64,000 nt of DNA, from assembly GCF_017353175.1 (NCBI RefSeq), contig NZ_JAFMYW010000006.1, forward strand, positions 310,001 to 374,000, in the 5' to 3' direction. The DNA comes from Fibrella forsythiae. Its GTDB lineage: Bacteria; Bacteroidota; Bacteroidia; Cytophagales; Spirosomataceae. Every line of letters starts with the position of its first letter. Position 1 is the stretch's first letter. Below are positions 61,100 through 64,000 of the stretch, one piece after another. The position numbers were made by a program, and so were the translations under genes. Below the pieces are notes generated by a model. It was not told the DNA's origin. It was given only the letters and a program-made list of their open reading frames with translations, and did not search any database.

Positions 61100-62242
61100 A
61101 TGAACGCAATCACACCACAGCCTCCGGTAAAGACAGGCACGCCCACGATGTTAACCGTAGCCAGAATAGCGCGGGTACTTGTCGGTCTGCTCTTTATTCT
61201 GTCAGGTTTAATTAAAATGAACGACCCCGTTGGTACTCAGATCAAGATGACGGAGTACTTCGAGGTGTTTGCCGAAGACCTACCGGTACTGGCTGGTTTC
61301 TTCCACGCCTTCATTCCCTACATGCTTTATTTCTCGGTATTTATGTGCGCCGCTGAAGTAGTGCTGGGTGTGGCGCTGCTGGTATCGTACCGACCCAAGC
61401 TGACCACCTGGCTCTTGCTGTTACTGGTAGGTTTCTTCACCTTCCTCACCTTCTATTCGGCCTATTTCAACAAAGTGACTGATTGTGGCTGCTTCGGGGA
61501 AGCGCTCAAACTCAAACCCTGGACCTCGTTTACCAAAGACGTGATTCTGATGGTGCTGATCCTGTTCATTATCGGCCATCGTAACCGCATGAAATCACGA
61601 AAAACGGGCTGGGCTGTTTTCCTGTCGTTTGTGCTATCGGTAGGTTTGGGCGTCTGGGCTATCCAGTACCTATCGCCGCTCGACATGCTTCCGTACGCCG
61701 TTGGAAAGAGCATCCCAGTGCAGATGAAGCCGTCAGAACCAATTCGGTTTAGTTATATCATGACCAAAGATGGTAAGGAGTACGAAATGGACAAGTACCC
61801 CACCGACACTACCTACAAGTTCAAAGAAATGATCACGCTGAACGAATCAGCAAAACCAAAAATCACCGATTACCGGATCTGGAGCGACACCGAAGGCGAT
61901 TTCACGGAGCAAAGCTTCCAGGGAAATAAGCTGTTTATCATCGTGAAAGACCCCGCCACCATCGACGCCGGTACGGTGCCCGCCATCAGAACACTGGTAA
62001 ATGACCTGAAAGGCACTACTGTTACGCCGCTTCTGCTTACCTCAGCTTCCGACGAGGCAGTCAACGCGTTCAAAAAAGAGTTTTTGCTGGACATTCCGGC
62101 CTATAAAGGCGACGCAACTGTATTGAAGACCATCATGCGTGCTGACCCAGGTACGTGGTTACTGAGCAACGGTGTGGTACGTGGCAAATGGCATAATAAC
62201 CGCACACCAGACAAGGCGGAGGTGCTGGAAGCGGTGAAGTAA
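61100..62242 (+). CDS. BT_3928-like DoxX/MauE membrane protein
   Basis: From ATG 61100 (MNAITPQPPVKTG) this is a 380-residue protein. Four or five membrane spans come first (LVGLLFILSGLIKMNDP, MLYFSVFMCAAEVVLGVALLV, TTWLLLLLVGFFTFLTFYSAYF), with a CGCFG pair after the third, as in MauE/DoxX redox-related proteins. The second half is a periplasmic, thioredoxin-like domain (FIIVKDPATIDAGTVPAIRTLVNDLKG ... PLLLTSASDEAVNAFKKEF). This two-part build is the BT_3928 family of Bacteroidota. A role in the redox state of envelope proteins is inferred from the family. Confidence 0.9.
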   Translation: MNAITPQPPVKTGTPTMLTVARIARVLVGLLFILSGLIKMNDPVGTQIKMTEYFEVFAEDLPVLAGFFHAFIPYMLYFSVFMCAAEVVLGVALLVSYRPKLTTWLLLLLVGFFTFLTFYSAYFNKVTDCGCFGEALKLKPWTSFTKDVILMVLILFIIGHRNRMKSRKTGWAVFLSFVLSVGLGVWAIQYLSPLDMLPYAVGKSIPVQMKPSEPIRFSYIMTKDGKEYEMDKYPTDTTYKFKEMITLNESAKPKITDYRIWSDTEGDFTEQSFQGNKLFIIVKDPATIDAGTVPAIRTLVNDLKGTTVTPLLLTSASDEAVNAFKKEFLLDIPAYKGDATVLKTIMRADPGTWLLSNGVVRGKWHNNRTPDKAEVLEAVK

Positions 62243-62249
62243 TGATTAC

Positions 62250-62294
62250 ATGAGCGGATGAGTGAATAGTCAACATATTCACTCATCCGCTCAT
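62250..62294. terminator. Perfect 19-bp hairpin between the BT_3928-like gene and aroK
   Basis: atgagcggatgagtgaata (62250-62268) pairs perfectly with 62276-62294 across 7 bases (gtcaaca). It fills most of the gap, has no T-run, and ends 8 bases before the aroK start. It could attenuate or fold over the aroK ribosome-binding site. Confidence 0.7.
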
Positions 62295-62301
62295 TCTCCA
62301 A

Positions 62302-62826
62302 ATGAAGAACATCTACCTCATTGGTATGCCGTCGTCGGGTAAAACCACGCTTGGCAAGCGATTGGCCAGAGAGCTCCACTATCATTTTATTGATACAGAC
62401 CGGCTCATCATTCGGGAAGAAGGACGCAGTATAGCCGATATTTTTGCGCAGGAAGGAGAAGCCTATTTTCGGCAGGCAGAAGCGCGCATACTTCGTACCA
62501 TCAAGCCCGGTGGCAGTCTGGTAGTGGCAACGGGTGGTGGCATGCCCTGCTTCCACGATAATATGACCTACATTAAATCGTCGGGGGTGTCGGTATTCCT
62601 TGATGTAGCTCCCGAAGCGTTGGCGCAGCGGATGATTGCCCACGCGCAGCAATTCCCCTCCGATGCCCCCGAACGGCCACTTTTCAACGCGGAAGACCAG
62701 GCGCTTCTCGACAACCTGCGGCAACGGCACACGCATCGGCTCCCCATCTACCGGCAGGCCGATATCATTATAACTGGCGACGCGACCGAACAGGACGTGC
62801 TCAATCTACTAGGCGACTGGCTGTAA
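62302..62826 (+). CDS. aroK: Shikimate kinase
   Basis: This enzyme phosphorylates shikimate at the 3-OH in aromatic amino acid synthesis. The 174-residue length is normal. The Walker A motif is GMPSSGKT (8-15), Asp31 and Asp33 in FIDTDRLI bind substrate and Mg, the shikimate-binding GGG is at 78-80 (VVATGGGMPCF), and the lid region is RPLFNAEDQALLDNLRQRHTHRLPIY. It follows a strong hairpin and is separated from the next gene by about 60 bases. Confidence 0.96.
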   Translation: MKNIYLIGMPSSGKTTLGKRLARELHYHFIDTDRLIIREEGRSIADIFAQEGEAYFRQAEARILRTIKPGGSLVVATGGGMPCFHDNMTYIKSSGVSVFLDVAPEALAQRMIAHAQQFPSDAPERPLFNAEDQALLDNLRQRHTHRLPIYRQADIIITGDATEQDVLNLLGDWL

Positions 62827-62887
62827 ATCCTGGCCACTGCAATTCGTATATTTGTTAGTAGTTTCCCCGTTTAGTCAACTGCCTTGC

Positions 62888-63886
62888 ATGAACGCCCCGC
62901 TTATTCCTAACCTGATCAGTCTCGTCATCCCTGCTTTCAATGAGGAGGATAACCTTCCTTTTCTGGTAGAACGGCTACGGGCAGTGATGGAGCCGCTGGG
63001 TGTTTACGAAATCCTGATCGTTGATGATGGCAGCACCGACCAGACAAAAGCGGTGCTTCGGCAGTTGAGTCAAACGTTTGAGGAAGTGCGGTTTTTGTCG
63101 TTCTCCCGAAACTTTGGTCATCAGGTAGCCCTCCGGGCCGGGTACGATCATGCCCGTGGTGATTGTGCTATCAGCCTTGACGCCGACTTGCAGCATCCAC
63201 CTGAGCTGATTCCGACCCTGATCAAAAAGTGGCGGGAAGGCTTCGACGTGGTGTATACGGTGCGTACCCCCGACCCTAACCTCCCCTGGTCGAAACGGTT
63301 CACATCACGCAATTTTTATAAATTCCTCCGCGCCGCCTCTGACCTTGAGCTGGAAGACGGAGCCGCCGATTTCCGCCTGCTCGATCGCAAAGTGCTTAAT
63401 GTGCTGAAGCAGTTCAAGGAGAATGATCTTTTTCTGCGGGGCATGATCTCCTGGATGGGCTTTCGGCAATGCCGCATTGAGTATGAGCCTGCGGCCCGTT
63501 TTGCCGGCACCACAAAGTATTCCTTCAAAAAGATGCTTCAGTTGGCTATGATGGGCATTACGTCGTTCAGTTCAAAGCCCTTATATGTCTCTGTGGCCAT
63601 GGGGTTCACTATGTCGCTGTTTGCCACGCTGACGGGTCTGGAGGTGCTCTATGAATACTTTTTCACCAACGCAACCGTCTCTGGCTGGACCACGCTGGTT
63701 GTGCTGACCGTATTCATCGGCGGTGTTCAGTTCATCGTCATCGGCATTATGGGCGTATATTTGGGGAAAACGTTTGATGAGGTGAAACGACGCCCGCCGT
63801 ACATTATCGGTGATACAAGCGAGATTGAGGAAGTCATTACATGGCAAGCACCAACCCCCGACATATACTCTTCACCGTTGACGTAG
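62888..63886 (+). CDS. GT2 glycosyltransferase, DPM1/GtrB-like
   Basis: From ATG 62888 (MNAPLIPNLISLVIPAFNEE) this is a 332-residue family 2 glycosyltransferase. Motifs in order are VIPAFNEEDNL, IVDDGSTDQT, the DXD-like LDADLQHPPEL, and RLLDRKVLNVL. Two C-terminal membrane spans follow (YVSVAMGFTMSLFATLTGLEVLYEYF, TLVVLTVFIGGVQFIVIGIMGVYLG). Proteins of this build transfer a sugar from a nucleotide donor to a lipid carrier such as undecaprenyl phosphate. Its end overlaps the start of the deacetylase-like gene by 46 bases, which suggests a shared cell-surface glycan pathway. Confidence 0.92.
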   Translation: MNAPLIPNLISLVIPAFNEEDNLPFLVERLRAVMEPLGVYEILIVDDGSTDQTKAVLRQLSQTFEEVRFLSFSRNFGHQVALRAGYDHARGDCAISLDADLQHPPELIPTLIKKWREGFDVVYTVRTPDPNLPWSKRFTSRNFYKFLRAASDLELEDGAADFRLLDRKVLNVLKQFKENDLFLRGMISWMGFRQCRIEYEPAARFAGTTKYSFKKMLQLAMMGITSFSSKPLYVSVAMGFTMSLFATLTGLEVLYEYFFTNATVSGWTTLVVLTVFIGGVQFIVIGIMGVYLGKTFDEVKRRPPYIIGDTSEIEEVITWQAPTPDIYSSPLT

Positions 63887-64000
63887 AAGAGTTCGATACG
63901 GCCCTTGAATATGGCCACGACCTTTCACTCAACGAACAGATTGCCGTTTCCACAAAAGGCCTGCGCCTGCTGGCTGAACGGTTTGATGCACTGAATGCCC
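63841..64000 (+). CDS. Polysaccharide-deacetylase-like protein, 5' part only
   Basis: A frame starting at ATG 63841 runs open to the window end (MASTNPRHILFTVDVEEFDT ...). The segment ILFTVDVEEFD has the pattern that opens NodB-type polysaccharide deacetylases, whose first Asp pair is metal-binding. Only 53 codons are visible. It overlaps the GT2 gene by 46 bases in another frame, as is common in surface-glycan operons. The rest of the gene lies outside the window. Confidence 0.75.
   Translation, partial: MASTNPRHILFTVDVEEFDTALEYGHDLSLNEQIAVSTKGLRLLAERFDALNA

Noticed and set aside
62101-62736. 211-codon minus-strand frame across aroK and the end of the BT_3928-like gene
   Set aside because: Antisense to two well-supported genes, with no domain features.
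1-64000. CRISPR array
   Set aside because: I looked for direct repeats of 24-37 bases at regular spacing, especially near the CHAT proteases and the recombinases, and found none.
1-64000. Insertion sequences with DDE transposases
   Set aside because: No transposase gene was found. All recombination genes here are serine or tyrosine recombinases, so short inverted repeats were not called IS ends.

Overview
The window looks like a piece of a chromosome from a Cytophagales bacterium of the Bacteroidota, most like Spirosoma. The signs are: a type IX secretion C-terminal sorting domain, a DUF5686 protein with an N-terminal carboxypeptidase-like domain, a BT_3928-type DoxX/MauE protein, FtsX/MacB-like permeases, an orphan LytTR regulator, Arm-type tyrosine recombinases, and two tRNA promoters that match the Bacteroidota TTG-N19/20-TAnnTTTG consensus. 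The genus is inferred; no rRNA is present.

Left part (1-7 kb): a broken DNA/RNA non-specific nuclease, a helix-hairpin-helix protein, a umuD-umuC mutagenesis operon and a stand-alone FtsX-type permease. From 7.0 to 13.3 kb lies a mirror-image locus. A serine recombinase, a three-helix membrane protein and a tyrosine recombinase face a second set of the same three kinds of gene in inverted order. The two membrane proteins are diverged paralogues of a family I do not recognise. The centre holds three stem-loops and short CCTAAT-type repeats. Next to it is a 1007-residue P-loop NTPase with a C-terminal TIR domain (a defence candidate), a third serine recombinase, and a six-gene phage-like operon that includes a dATP/dGTP pyrophosphohydrolase-like protein.

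From 21 to 31.6 kb is a mostly minus-strand cluster of cell-surface genes: secreted proteins, an OmpA-domain protein, a type IX cargo protein with Ig-like repeats, a putative beta-helix protein, a lipoprotein, a beta-barrel protein and a LytTR regulator. From 32 to 42.4 kb is a second roughly symmetric block. It has two secreted TPR-CHAT proteases at the outside, two sigma factors each followed by a single-span membrane protein with an anti-sigma look, an M48 metallopeptidase and a small lipoprotein. The topology would allow a periplasmic CHAT protease to act on the membrane anti-sigma proteins. A tyrosine integrase follows and abuts tRNA-Glu(TTC), which probably marks the right edge of an accessory island.

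From 43.9 kb to the end the genes look like core genome: M14 peptidase, GMC oxidoreductase with its small subunit, YfhO-like membrane protein, methyltransferase, lipoprotein, LD-carboxypeptidase, inward-rectifier-type K+ channel, DUF5686 protein, tRNA-Lys(TTT), folP, DUF1599, BT_3928-like protein, shikimate kinase, a GT2 glycosyltransferase and the start of a polysaccharide-deacetylase-like gene cut by the window end. This part carries strong intergenic hairpins and a dispersed intergenic repeat.
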